64,000 nucleotides of DNA from assembly GCF_024323335.1 (NCBI RefSeq), contig NC_066581.1, forward strand, positions 229,850,539 to 229,914,538. Direction: 5' to 3'. Shown piece after piece: positions 1 to 10,957 of the stretch. The DNA is from Lathyrus oleraceus. Lineage: Eukaryota; Streptophyta; Magnoliopsida; Fabales; Fabaceae. The notes below the pieces were generated by a model. It saw only the letters and a list, made by a program, of their open reading frames with translations, had not been told where the DNA came from and made no database searches. Positions within the stretch are counted from its first letter, which is position 1. Each line of letters opens with the position of its first letter. Position numbers and translations under genes: made by a program.

Positions 1-1238
1 GCAGATCCAGGGAGCGATCACGAACGTTGAACGATGACAACGTCTCTACTCAGTCCACACGAACGGATTCCTTCAATCTCAGTGCTAGCTGGTACGAATG
101 AAGGCTTTGAGTGAGAGAGAGAGAGAGAGAGAGAAAACGAAATAATGCAACTGCCATTAATGCTTCTGCACAAGGGTTCTATTTATAGAACCACTTGTGT
201 GGGCTTCAAGCTAAAAGGCCCACTTAAGTGTATTTTGGCCCATATCTTATAATATGCCCAAAATCACTTAAGCCCATGGTACCTTACCATATTTCGTATT
301 CTACTCAAGTACACCGTACCTTACGATGTTCTATAATTCACTTAAGGGCACCGTACCTTACGGTATTCCTTAGTTACTCTATCTCTCATCAGTCCGTCCT
401 TTGTATGTGACCCTGTAAGTTTTCGCGGCGTTGGCAATTATATTAAATCATGTATTTAACATAATAAACAGTGAGCGGTATCTAGCAACACATCACTGCT
501 ACCCAAGACACGAAAATGTCATGTGATCTGACAATTCCTTCTGTGATAATACTTATGTGTATAATTACCCTTTTGCCCTTATGTCTATATTGAACACAAG
601 GTATAGACCGTGTCATCCTTGTCCAGTTCAATATTGGGCCCATAGACATTTATCCTGTTACGCAGGATGGGCAAATTCCATCTAGGTCACTCATGTCCCT
701 CAGCATGCTTTGTGGAGTACCCATCAACTGTCTTTATGGTTATCCAGTTACAAACAACGTTGGATCAGCAATAAAGCACTCGACTCTACATCTAGGATCC
801 ATAGTGGTTTCAGGTCGAAGAGTGGTATACACCATTATCACCATGAGAATAACTTATGACACTTTGCATAACTTTATATATAGTATTCTCATAGCGGGTC
901 AATCCGGTATAAATATTACTCATAATATTCAAACCTATGTTTAAGACTTGATAACTCTTTATCCATGATCCATGAGATGTGATCATCAGTCTACAAACAT
1001 AATAGTCTTAATGCTTTAATGTTATCCCACTTCACACTAAAGCTCGACTACGGATACTTTAAGAATAGTGTCCTTATGTTTAATGTGATCTCATGATTAA
1101 GTCATACTTGATACATTAAACAGACTAACTATTCTAGGGACTTTATTAAACAAGCATAATAAAGAAAAAGCCTTTTATTATTAATAAATAATTCGATACA
1201 AGTACCAAAAGTATTGGCCTCTAGGGCTTACACCAACA
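1..1238 (-). mobile_element. Partial LTR, probably Ty1/copia, cut by window edge
   Basis: Read on the minus strand, the LTR starts at 1238 with TGTTGGTGTAAGCC. At exactly this point the chromovirus coding sequence to the right stops, so this is an insertion boundary. A TATA-like TCTATAAATAG lies on the minus strand at about 179-189, followed by a CT-rich (GA on the plus strand) microsatellite at about 112-134, as expected for a U3-R-U5 order running off the left edge. No internal domains are visible, so the Ty1/copia class is inference from the general look of legume copia LTRs. The other end and any TSD lie outside the window. Confidence 0.6.
180..189 (-). promoter_or_regulatory. TATA box of the left LTR
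   Basis: The minus strand reads TCTATAAATAG, the best plant TATA match in this LTR. It sits about 1050 bp inside the LTR, upstream of a CT microsatellite typical of a plant 5' UTR. Activity is not shown by sequence alone. Confidence 0.5.
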
Positions 1239-2178
1239 TCGGGAACACAAATCCTATCACGAAACCTCAACACACCTTGTGCATCCAATTTGAAATCCTC
1301 ATTCTCAGATTGTCCGAGTCCAATGATCACATCAACATGTTTCATATCCAACTTCTGAGCCTCTCTAATGCTATCAAGAAAATCATTATTAATCTTTAAC
1401 ATACCCAAAATCACACTTCTTGGTGTCACCTCGATCACTAAGCTCATATCTCAGAATTTCTCAATCAACTCCAACTCTTTCATCATCAAGGTCGACATAT
1501 GCAAAGTCTTCCTACTTAGAGCATCGACCACCACATTCGCTTTTCCCGGATGGTAGTTCAACCCAAAGTCATAATCCTTTAGCAATTCCAGCCATCTCCT
1601 TTGTCTCATGTTCAGCTCTTTTTGATCAAACAAATACTTCAAGCTTTTATGGTCACTAAAGACTTCAAATCTAGATCCATAAAGGTAATGTCTCTAAATT
1701 TTCAAAACAAACACAACCTCCGCAAGCTCCAAATCATGCGTAGGGTAGTTCTTCTCATGAATCCTCAATTGTCTAGAAGCATAAGCAACCACCTTACCAT
1801 TCTGCATAAGCACACCTCCTAATCCCATCTTCGAAGCATCGCAATAAACCACAAACGGTTCCTCGGGATTTGGCAAAATCAAAATCGGAGTCGTTGTCAA
1901 CCTTTTCTTCAACTCAAGGAAACTTTCTTCGCATCGGACATCCCACACAAAAGCAGCACCCTTACAAGTTAACTTAGTCAAAGGAAGTGCCAACTTAGAA
2001 AAGCCTTCTATAAACCTTTTATAGTAACCTGCCAAGCCTAGGAAACTTCTTATCTCGGTAACTGACGTAGGAGCTTCCCATTGCAACACCGCATCAATCT
2101 TCGATGGATCAACCGCAATTCTGTCACCGGAAACAACATGACCAAGAAAGCTAACTTCTCTCAACCAAAACTCACACA
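1239..2178 (-). pseudogene. Chromovirus pol remnant (RT C-terminus, RNase H, start of integrase)
   Basis: The minus-strand translation matches the nested chromovirus at 49185-57774: end of RT ([31 protein letters not shown]), the RNase H core with YCDAS, a tether ending in [16 protein letters not shown], and the start of the integrase region (RDRICVPDV). It stops at 1239 where the copia-like LTR begins. Breaks include a TAG after VFVLKI near 1691-1693, where the relative has Trp, and a TGA near 1448-1450. The catalytic half of RT and the whole protease are missing because gag joins directly to RT near 2178. It is a dead fragment of a Tekay/Del-type Ty3/gypsy element. Confidence 0.9.
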
Positions 2179-2990
2179 TTACTCTTCTGACCCGACTTTC
2201 CACACTTGAAACAGATAACATTAGCAGGAGCATCTCCCCCACTTGTTCTTCGACCCGGAATCACTTTCTGTTTCCCTTTTCCAACCAGAGTTTCATATGG
2301 CTTACCACGGCTGTGTTGGCCCCTTCCTCTCTTCTCAGACAATATCTTATAGTGTGCATTGTTGTCCTCTTCAAAGATTCTACAACTATCAATCAGATCC
2401 GCAAAGACGCGAATCTTTTGATATCCCACAACTTTCTTAATTTCCGGACGCAATCCATTTTCAAACTTGATGCACTTAGAGAATTCGGCATTGGCTCCAT
2501 CATAGTAAGGATAGAACTTAGCCAATTCAGTGAACTTAGCAGCATACTCCATGACTGACAAGTTCCCTTGCTTCAACTCGAGGAATTCAATCTCTTTCTT
2601 TCCTCGCACATCTTCTGGATAATACTTCCTCAGAAATTCTATACGAAACACTTCCCAAGTAATCTCCTCGCCCGCAGTTTCCAACCTTAGACGAGTGTCC
2701 ACCCACCAATCATCGGCTTCACCTGACAGCTTATGAGTTCCATAACGGATCTTTTGCACAAGAGTTCAATCCATCACTCTGAAGATTCTTTCAATCTCCT
2801 TCAACCAAGCTAAGGCTCCTTCAGGATCATACCTACCCAGAAAAGTAGGCGGGTTCTCCCTCTGAAACGTCGCCAGACTACGAGACCCCACGTTCTCGTC
2901 AGCATTGGGTGGGTTCTAGAACGCCTGAGCCATTTCCTGCATAGCAGCAGCAAGAGCCTCATCATTCCTCCCAGCGTTTCTTCCGGACAT
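2179..2990 (-). pseudogene. Chromovirus gag remnant
   Basis: The frame opens at an ATG at 2990 (MSGRNAGRNDEAL) and runs leftwards through the Retrotrans_gag core (YDPEGALAWLKEIERIF, GEADDWWV, PEDVRGKKEIEFLELKQGN, KFENGLRPEIK) to a first zinc knuckle CFKCGKSG. The knuckle series is then cut off by a deletion junction into RT. Gag is the particle-forming protein. In-frame stops occur after MAQAF (near 2919) and after VMD (near 2769). It is roughly three-quarters identical by eye to the gag at 51348, so the two belong to related but distinct families. Confidence 0.9.
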
Positions 2991-3093
2991 CTTACACTTC
3001 CTCTCACAACACAAACAAGGATTAACAACAAATTAACAACACAAGTTCGTTAAACAACAAAAGACTCAACAACATGGTCGGATGGACCGACCT

Positions 3094-3105
3094 GCTCTGA
3101 TATCA
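3094..3105 (-). other. Primer binding site, tRNA-Met type, one mismatch
   Basis: The minus strand reads TGATATCAGAGC, one base from the TGGTATCAGAGC site complementary to initiator tRNA-Met. It lies a few bases from the LTR edge at 3111, exactly where minus-strand DNA synthesis would start in a minus-oriented element. Confidence 0.85.
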
Positions 3106-3110
3106 CTAAA

Positions 3111-5504
3111 TGTAACACCCCAATTCTACCCGTCGTAAATTCAATTAAAAATCAGAGTAAACAAATTTCACACAAAATTGAGGCATCACATATATCATTT
3201 CATCAACACTTAAACAAATTACACAACACAGCAATTGCGCAAGGATCCACTTAGTCCTTGTTAAATAATAAACAACACTGTATATGGATTCACCTAGTCC
3301 ATATAGCAGCAATACACAAAACATCGCAACGGAAATCATTTAGATAATTAAGTTGAGTCGTACATTTACACATTCAAAAGAAAACTCGCAAACAAATGCC
3401 CATCACAACTATCATATACAATGATATACAAAAGGGCATTGTTACTATCAAAATCATGAAAAGCATTCATTAACCCCTGAGTGTTACAATCCTAATCAGA
3501 GCAATGACGCCAAAAGTGTGCTACCACTATCCTCCTCTCAACACGGAGCACCTGCACGTTACCAATATAAAGGTAACGGCCAACAACAAAAGGGTGAGAT
3601 ACTCAAATCACATAATCAAGATAATGATAAGCAATATATAAGTAAATTCGGAAAGTTAGAAATATTGTTACCACATCGCACAATCCTTCACTTGAATGCT
3701 TATGTATTTAATCATAACCAAAGTCAATAATCATCCACAACATCAATGTTACATCATAGCATCTCATCACTTTAGCATTTCATCAATCCATCATAAAACA
3801 TTACGATTAATCGCATCATCACAAAATATCACCGCACATCATAAACCGTCACATAACAACAATTATCACAAAATGCGGAAATAAACATAACCAACATATG
3901 TGACTCAACTATGGAAATGCTATGCGGTACCGACTCGTTGCTTTGCCATCAAGGCCAAGGCTTTATGCCCACTTCACTTTTGCCAAAAGGTCACGTCGCT
4001 ATTGACAAAAGGCCACGTCGCTTATGCAAATGTATGTGACTCCATGATAAATGATACACATACACCAAAATCATGATCGCATCAACATAACTCATCACAA
4101 TGGCCGAAGCCCACGTCGCTATTGCCATTTAGGCCACATCGCCATTCACATGCATAAAAGCATTCACACAACATCATCTTCACCAACATTCATACATATG
4201 TTTATATATAAAACAAATGAGAATACTCATCACAATCAATTGTTTCATCATACAATCTCTTAGGTAATTCAACCTCATGCTATGTTTATTTACATCGCAC
4301 ACCTACACACTATAGTTAAGTGGTATTCCTTATTAATCAAATAGGCTTCCTACTATATCAATTATTAATCATTTTTCCAAAATAATCACTTATTAAAATA
4401 AGCCTTTATAATGGCCTATAAACATCAACAACATGTAGAAAATTTCATAAGCTTCGCAACGCTTCAAACGGGGACCAAAACGGAGTTACGGTTCAAAAGT
4501 TATGACTTTTGAAGTTTACAAAAGAATTATGTTTTCAACTCAGTTGGCGCCACAAACTCTCTTTTGTGCCGCTAATTTAGCAGGAAACATAGAAAATGCG
4601 TTTTTGACCGTTAAATACCTTCCGGACCTCCGATTTCGATTCTGTAAAAAGTCTCATTCTCAGAATTCAACGAACTACAATATTTTCAACATTAAAAAGC
4701 CATTCTAACCACAATTTAACTTTTATTTCATCATTCTAAACATCATTCAATTAATTTCCAACACTTCCTAAATTCACAATTTGTGAAATTACTCATACTT
4801 TGATTCATCAACACAATAGCATATTTTTTCACAACATACATCAACTCCAAACCATCAACAACAACACAACACACAATATTATTTATCATTCTTCCAAACC
4901 TAACCCTAACATTTTGCAAAGAATTGATACATGTTCAATAATCACAAACAATCAACACTACATCAAGAACACAAACAACATTTTTAAAGCAAGGAATCCA
5001 ATCACAACATCAAAACCCAACAATATCCTCTAACAACCATTACCCACATAAAACCCATCATTTTCATAATTATAGGAAATGATAACTCACACCCTTACCT
5101 TAGAGATGATGATTGAGTTACTCTATAGTGTTCTAGCAAGCTTGGGTTGATCAAGATGATGCTCTTCTTCTCCAATTTCCTCTTCCTCCTCCAAACCCTA
5201 ACTTTTCTCTCTTTTCTTCTCTTTTCTCCTCCTTCTCCCTACTTCTTTCTATTTCTCTTCTTTATATTTCTATTCTATTTCTATTCTTTGTTTTAATTAA
5301 ATAAAAACTAACTAATGGGCTTAATTGTTACACCTCCCTTAATTACTATATACACCACTAGGCCCAATAGCTATTATACCATAATTCTCATAATTAAACT
5401 CTAATAATATATTAACACACAATAAAATATTTTATCAAAGTAATTATAAATCAAACATTATAAAAATAATAATAATAACACTTAATAAAAATCGGGGCGT
5501 TACA
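3111..5504 (-). mobile_element. 5' LTR (2394 bp) of the left chromovirus
   Basis: The block starts TGTAACACCCCAATTC and ends GGGGCGTTACA, giving TG...CA ends and inverted termini TGTAAC/GTTACA. It adjoins the primer site at 3094-3105 and the gag start at 2990, which fixes it as the 5' LTR of a minus-strand element. Bases 5505-5509 (GGGTC) would be the TSD, but the partner copy lies beyond the window. It holds AT-rich sequence and short repeats around 3950-4140 (CACGTCGCTATTG-type). I see no credible host ORF in it. Confidence 0.85.
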
Positions 5505-5721
5505 GGGTCTATGGCGCCAGCATCAGTGGGAGCCACAAGTACAAAATGCTGATTTTTAGGGTTTTTAGCTCTTTTTCACTCATTTTCTCGATCGGGGCTC
5601 CGATTAAAGTAAAAACCTGAAAACAAAGAGAAACATAGTAATAACACAAAAAAATAACAATAAAACTACTAAAATGCATGCGAAATCGGAGTCAGAAATA
5701 GTGTGAATTTCAGTGTCATCA
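5505..5721 (-). mobile_element. LTR tip of an older Tat/Athila-type element
   Basis: Reading the minus strand, a putative LTR begins at 5721 with TGATGACACTG, immediately after a purine-rich AAGTGTGGGAGAGTT. The chromovirus LTR interrupts it at 5504. The class is inferred from the polypurine region and from the opposite-strand ORF further right. Only about 217 bp of this LTR is visible here. Confidence 0.5.
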
Positions 5722-5758
5722 AACTCTCCCACACTTAAACCTTTGCTTGTCCTCAAGC
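5722..5758 (-). other. Polypurine tract region of Tat/Athila-type element
   Basis: The minus strand reads CTTGAGGACAAGCAAAGG then TTTAAGTGTGGGAGAG. This purine-rich block next to an LTR start resembles the 3' polypurine region of plant Tat/Athila elements, which primes plus-strand DNA synthesis. The family match is from memory, not a search. Confidence 0.55.
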
Positions 5759-7259
5759 AAAACATTAAAAAGCTCATAGAAGAAAAATTGGTGTAAACGA
5801 GTGCTTCATGTTTAAAAAGGTTCTAAGTTCAAGTCGGGATGCAGTGATAGGTACTAACTGAGTGAACTAAGGGTATCATGATGACACTAATCCGCAAATA
5901 TACGGACATAAACTCCATTCCTATATTAACCAACCCATATTATCCCACAATACCTAGGCCTGCCTCCTCATCTCTTTTTGTGTCCTTTTCATTCAGGCGC
6001 AATCACGTTAAGCTCGTTATCTGTACATGTTTCATAGCAGAGTGACCTGTTAGTGATTATGATCCAAACATAGGAATTCAGGCATATAAATATGTGTAAA
6101 CCCTTTTATTTGACCCAACTGCAGTTGTGGGGGATCGGATCGTAATTCGCCCTACCGAGTTCAGTGTCAGATACCTCTGAACCAACTAACAGCGGGTAAG
6201 TTTTTCTTTTTCTTTTTCTTTTCGTAGCAAATTTTTACAACTCTTTGGTTTAAATGACTTTGTGAGGGTCACCTATACCGAATTTGCCTTTTTGATTTTC
6301 TTTTTCTTTATTTCACTGGATCATTCACTTATTTTCACTGGTCCCTTACGTAGAGGATGCGTAGGCCGGAGCTGACTGCTGGGATAAATTACTGAGGACT
6401 TATACTGAAATGATGTTTAAGGCCATAATATATGGGGTTTCGGGAATGATTCCTATATTTACGAAGTCTATGGTGCTAAAACAATACTGATGTTTCATAG
6501 AGTTCTCCCAAGTCACCGCATCCTTACTCAAACCCGTCTTAAAAACCCAAAAACTTTCAGAATAACATTGTTTTCTTTTACAATTTTTTTTTGTTAGGGC
6601 TAAAGGTATGGGGAAATTAGACTGTACTAAAGATACACTATATTTGGTGACTCGTCAGACTCATGCATTATTTAAGACACTTAACTAAAAGCAAAATAAA
6701 ATAAATAACTAAAAGGCAATAAAATAAAAATAAACAAATTATCTAAAAAAACAGCAAAGAAAATAAACAAACTGAACGAAAATAGAGAAAAGCGATACAT
6801 GGGAGGCAACCTACGAATTTCGTTTATCATTTCCTTTTCTTTTCTTATCCGAATATATAACAGGAAATTTAACCTCTACTGATTATTTACTAACTTTCTC
6901 ATGTATTGTTTTCAGGCACCCTACATCTCTCCTTAGCACATATTTCTACTAACCTTATCATTTCTCTCTTTCTCTCTCCTATAGTGATACTCCCGTTTTA
7001 TTATTGTTCTCTTTCTGTTTTGGCATATATGATGATTTACACTCTAACATTTGTTTTTACTTTATGACATTCATTTACTAATATGATGGTTGCTTACCAT
7101 TTGGATTCAGTAAATTTTTGCCTGTTTGTTTAATTTCCCTTGATTATATTTTTTGTCAGTCATTTACCTACATATTATTGTCGAACTTCTATATTTTTCT
7201 ATGAATTACATTTTCCATTTTTATTATCAAAAAATTCTACATCACTAACCATGATGCAG
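5759..7259. other. Noncoding region of the old Tat/Athila-type element
   Basis: No ORF longer than background is present on either strand. The sequence is AT-rich with T-rich runs (6200-6330, 6580-6590) and A-rich tracts (6690-6780). Lying between a minus-strand polypurine tract and a plus-strand ORF, it fits the long 3' untranslated region of a minus-oriented Tat-lineage element. Confidence 0.4.
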
Positions 7260-7594
7260 GCCAAACAAATTAATATAAGGAAATAAGCCCTTGAGAAAAA
7301 GCCCAACATCAAAAATCATGAGTATAATGGATAAAATACATTCCTAACATGTGTGGCATTCGCCACACCTTTATGACGCTCGCCATGATTTAATTTGTGG
7401 TGTTTTCCACACTATACATGGTGGTCGCCACGCTGAACAGAAACGAAAAAGCTGTAGTGTCTTCCTTTCAAAATTCCTCTCCCTATTATTAACTCTGGCT
7501 CCCCACCTACCCAACGTCTAACCACACCACTTCCTACACATTCCAAAATATTCCCTTATTAATCTTCCAACCTTTCAGTTCTCCATCTCACTCC

Positions 7595-7603
7595 TATTTA
7601 AAC
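7595..7603 (+). promoter_or_regulatory. TATA box upstream of the opposite-strand ORF
   Basis: TATTTAAAC lies 82 bp before the ATG at 7685 and is followed by a C/A-rich, G-poor leader typical of plant 5' UTRs. It is on the strand opposite to the inferred element. Confidence 0.45.
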
Positions 7604-7684
7604 ACACCTCCATAACCATCACTATCACCATTCTTACAAACCTCATCTTTCCCACTAAACTTTCAAATTCTTCGTTTTTCAACA

Positions 7685-8083
7685 ATGGCTCAAGAAGGCA
7701 ATGCTGATTTTGAAGGAATGATTTTCCGAGAAGGTAGAGATGGGAAGAAATAGTACAAAAGGTTCGAAGCTCTGCTGAAACGGGAAATCATCCCGATAAG
7801 GTATGCAGACGATTTTTGTGTGCATATGCTAGGATTATTTGATAGTGTTAACTGGATGATTAATAGGGTATGATTAACTTATTTCTATAGACGTAGGGGT
7901 GTTACTTATCTCAGGCTTACCAGGGAATTCCTTAGTTCCCTCATTTACATTGTGCAGCCCGGTTCTGCTAGTACCTTCGGGTCTGTGAAATTTAGAATTT
8001 TAATAGGGAGTGCGAATTTAGTACTAAACAGCTCGCTGAGTTGTTGTAATTCCCTTATAGAGAAGGGGTTGTCTGTGAAGCCC
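7685..8083 (+). pseudogene. Broken ORF resembling plant retroelement extra ORF (putative plant transposon protein type)
   Basis: The ATG at 7685 opens MAQEGNADFEGMIFREGRDG. Translation continues through RYADDFCVHMLGLFDSVNWM and, after frame breaks, YLRLTREFLSSLIYIVQP, then CEFSTKQLAELL and FPYREGVVCEAL. This style is seen in the extra non-gag-pol ORFs of Athila/Tat elements, annotated in databases as ATHILA ORF-1 or putative plant transposon protein; I cannot confirm which. Stops lie at 7751-7753 (TAG), 7871-7873 (TGA) and in the last 40 bp (TAA), and there is one frameshift near 8000. The Ogre LTR interrupts it at 8084. Because the host element appears to run on the minus strand, this would be an antisense ORF, a feature known from Tat-lineage elements. 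Confidence 0.5.
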
Positions 8084-9497
8084 TGTCGCATCCGCGAAAA
8101 CAACCGACGGGAAAAACAAAACAAATAGAGCCGCCACCGTGCGTTATTTATCCCAAAGAGGGAAAGGAAACGCTCGAAGTAAACCTGGAAAGGAAATGGT
8201 CTTACGACCAGAGATCGATGGGATCGGGAGTCGGTTACGCAAGGGGAAGGTATTAGCACCCCTCACGTCCGTCGTACTCGACGGGATCCACGCTCAAGAG
8301 AATAGAATAAGGTTGCTAAGTAACTGCTCAAAGAATGCACACACACTGGAATAAACAGGCGGAGGAGGATGGAGGAAGAGGACTCGGCAGGATATCGCAT
8401 CCTGGGCCTACGTAGTTTGTCAGACACAAACATCAGAGTCGACGTAGTTCGGGGAAATGGGAAACGGGCTTGCTAGGATATTGCATCCTATGCCTACGTA
8501 TCTCATATAGAATAAGAATCAGAGCTACCGTAGTTCGGCTAACGCACGCCGAAACAAAACACACGCACAGACGCTGAGACGTCAAAGCAAACAAACAAGC
8601 GGAAATAGACTGCCAATGGCTGGTCTTACGTCCGACTCCAAACAACAAACCCAAACAAGGAAACCGAATGCCAATCGCTGGACTTACATAAGACTCCAAG
8701 CACACAAACACAAACAGGAAACCGACTGCCAATCACTGGACTTACGTCAGACTCCACACAACAAACACAAACGAGGGAACCGAATGCCAATCGCTGGACT
8801 TACATCAGACTCCGTACAAACAAACACAAGAGGTTAGCAAACAGACAAGCTAAAAGGGAGTCTGGAACTCGAGTCTAATAACTGTCAAGCAAACGCACAC
8901 AAAAAAGGAAAAGGGTGCCCGGAGAGATCTCGCACAATCTCCTGCCTACGTACCTCATCTGGTATGAGGATCAGGGCAACGTAGTTCCCCTTAACAAGGA
9001 AAGAACTTCTATCCTAACCAGAGAAAAAGGGAGACACAAACTACTAGGGAGACTACGACTCGATCCTAGAAGTTGTCATGCATACGAATATGTTGAGGTT
9101 TCTAATCTAACTTGCACAGGAATCAAGCTATCCTAAACAGCACAATCAAACATAAGCATAAAAGCAAGCACACACACACTATATGCAAACAGATGGCTCA
9201 TACAAGGCTAGGCTTTAGTCAAGGGGTCATGTCAACCTCGACAAACAAGCCACTGGAATGGGGTGTGGTTATCTCTTAACCCTAACATTGAGAGTTAGGG
9301 TGAAGTAGATGAAATGGGAATGAGGGTAAGACCTCATAGCTCTTATCCCTGGCCTGGGAGAGCTTCAGACAAATGAAAGCGTGGGAGTCCAGAATGTGGG
9401 ACTCTTCTCCACATGACTGACACAACAGGATCTTGGGTTTTGATTCAAAATGCATCAACACAATGGTGTGAGCAGGATGAATGACTCAACTGAATAG
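8084..9497 (-). mobile_element. Ogre LTR 3' end, inverted (left arm of palindrome)
   Basis: From TGTCGCATCCGCG at 8084 the block is the reverse complement of the last 1.4 kb of an Ogre LTR (compare 9523-10937, 33230-34557, 60050-61394). The LTR terminus at 8084 sits directly against the broken ORF (last bases AGCCC), so it is a true integration-type junction. The inner end stops abruptly at CTGAATAG (9490-9497). No internal Ogre sequence follows it. Confidence 0.9.
8612..8830 (-). repeat. 58-bp tandem repeats in Ogre LTR, four units
   Basis: GCCAAT is followed by CTGG(A/T)CTTAC at 8612, 8670, 8728 and 8786, an exact 58-bp spacing. The inverted copy lies at about 10192-10405. About three units remain in Ogre B (about 33905-34060 and 60740-60890). 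Confidence 0.85.
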
Positions 9498-9498
9498 G

Positions 9499-10937
9499 AA
9501 GGGGTGTGCAATCCATCCCCTGCTATTCAGTTGAGTCATTCATCCTGCTCACACCATTTTGTTGATGTACTTTGAATCAAAACCCAAGATCATGTTGTGT
9601 CAGTCATCTGGAGAAGAGTCTCACATTCTAGACTCCCACGCTTTCATTTGTCTGAAGCTCTCCCAAGCCAGGGATAAAAGCTATGAGGTCTTACCCTCAT
9701 TCCCATTTCATCTGCTTCACCCTAAGTCTCAATGTTAGGGTTAAGAGCTAATCACACCCCATTCTAGTGGCTTGTTTGTCGAGGTTGACATGACCCCTTG
9801 ACTAAAGCCTAGCCTTGTATGAGCCATCTGTTTGCATATAGTGTGTGTGCTTGCTTTTGTGCTTGTGTTTGATTGTGCTGTTTAGGATAGCTTGCTTCTT
9901 GTGCAAGTTAGATTAGAAACCTCAACATAGGGATCGTATGCATGACAACTTCTAGGCTCGAGTCATAGTCTCCCTAGTAGTTTGTGTCTCCCTTTGTCTC
10001 TGGTTAGGATAGAAGTTCTTTCCCTGTTAAGGGGAACTATGTTGCCCTGATCCTCATACCAGATGAGGTACGTAGGCAGGAGATCGTGCGAGATCTCTCC
10101 GGGCACCCTTTTCCTTTTTTGTGTGCGTTTGCTTGACAGTTATTAGACTCGAGTTCCAGACTCCCTTTTAGCTTGTCTGTTTGCTAACCTCTTGTGTTTG
10201 TTTGTGTGGAGTCTGATGTAAGTCCAACGATTGGCATTCGGTTTCCTCGTTTGTGTTTGTTGTGTGGAGTCTGACGTAAGTCTAGTGATTGGCAGTTGGT
10301 TTCCTGTTTGTGTTTGTGTGCTTGGAGTCTAATGTAAGTCCAGCGATTGGCATTCGATTTCCTTGTTTGGGTTTGTTGTTTGGAGTCGGACGTAAGACCA
10401 GCCATTAGCAGTCTGTTTCCGCTTGTTTGTTTGCTTTGACGTCTCAGCGTCTGTGCGTGTATTTTGTTTCGGCGTGCGTTAGCCGAACTACGGTAGCTCT
10501 GATTCTCATTCTAGATGAGATACGTAGGCATAGGATGCAATATCCTAGCGAGCCCGTTTCCCATTTCCCCGAACTACATCGACTCTGATGTTTGTGTCTG
10601 ACAAACTACGTAGGCCCAGGATGCGATATCCTGCCGAGTCCTCTTCCTCCATCCTCCTCCGCCTGTTTATTCCAGTGTGTGTGCATTCTTTGAGCAGTTA
10701 CTTAGCAACCTTATTCTATTCTCTTGAGCGTGGATCCCGTCGAGTACGACGGACGTGAGGGGTGCTAATACCTTCCCCTTGCGTAACCGACTCCCGATCC
10801 CATCGATCTCCGGTCGTAAGACCATTTCCTTTCCAGGTTTACTTCGAGCGTTTCCTTTCCCTCTTTGGGATAAATAACGCACGATGGCGGCTCTGTTTGT
10901 TTTGTTTTTCCCGCCGGTTGTTTTCGCGGATGCGACA
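9499..10937 (+). mobile_element. Truncated 5' LTR of Ogre A (right arm)
   Basis: The LTR begins within GGGGTGTGCAATCC (about 9499) instead of at TGTAACACC. By comparison with Ogre B, about 3.6 kb of its upstream part is absent. It ends ATGCGACA at 10937, directly before the primer binding site. Its sequence closely matches 63590-64000, the 3' LTR of the same element, including the subtype-specific GAGCCATCTGTTTGCATATAG. Confidence 0.9.
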
Positions 10938-10939
10938 GC

Positions 10940-10957
10940 TGGCGACTCTGCTGGGGA
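10940..10957 (+). other. Ogre A primer binding site (tRNA-Arg type)
   Basis: TGGCGACTCTGCTGGGGA lies two bases after the LTR terminus. This is the site described for Ogre elements, complementary to the 3' end of a tRNA-Arg. It fixes the LTR end and the plus orientation. Confidence 0.9.

Larger units (their letters stand above)
8084..10937. repeat. 2.85-kb inverted repeat of Ogre LTR ends
   Basis: Arms 8084-9497 and 9523-10937 are reverse complements around an axis near 9510, with a 25-bp asymmetric centre. The sum of the arm end coordinates matches the axis to within one base, so indels nearly cancel. Over about 130 bp compared by eye (9230-9360 against 9660-9780) I count seven mismatches, about 95 percent identity. 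Confidence 0.92.

Noticed and set aside
228..944. Short ORFs at 228-410 and 693-944
   Set aside because: They lie in an LTR on the strand opposite to its transcription and show no domain or codon signal.
7945..8259. 104-codon minus-strand ORF
   Set aside because: It spans the junction between the Tat/Athila-type ORF and the Ogre LTR at 8084, so it is a chance fusion.
8139..8354. ORF starting MRYLSQRGKGNARSKPGKEM, repeated at 10667-10882, 34227-34499 and 61064-61453
   Set aside because: It recurs because it lies in the Ogre LTR end on the antisense strand. Frames differ in length between copies and have no domain; not supported as a gene.
9240..9300. Telomere-like AACCCTAA words
   Set aside because: Isolated copies of CCCTAAC in LTRs, not a tandem telomeric array.
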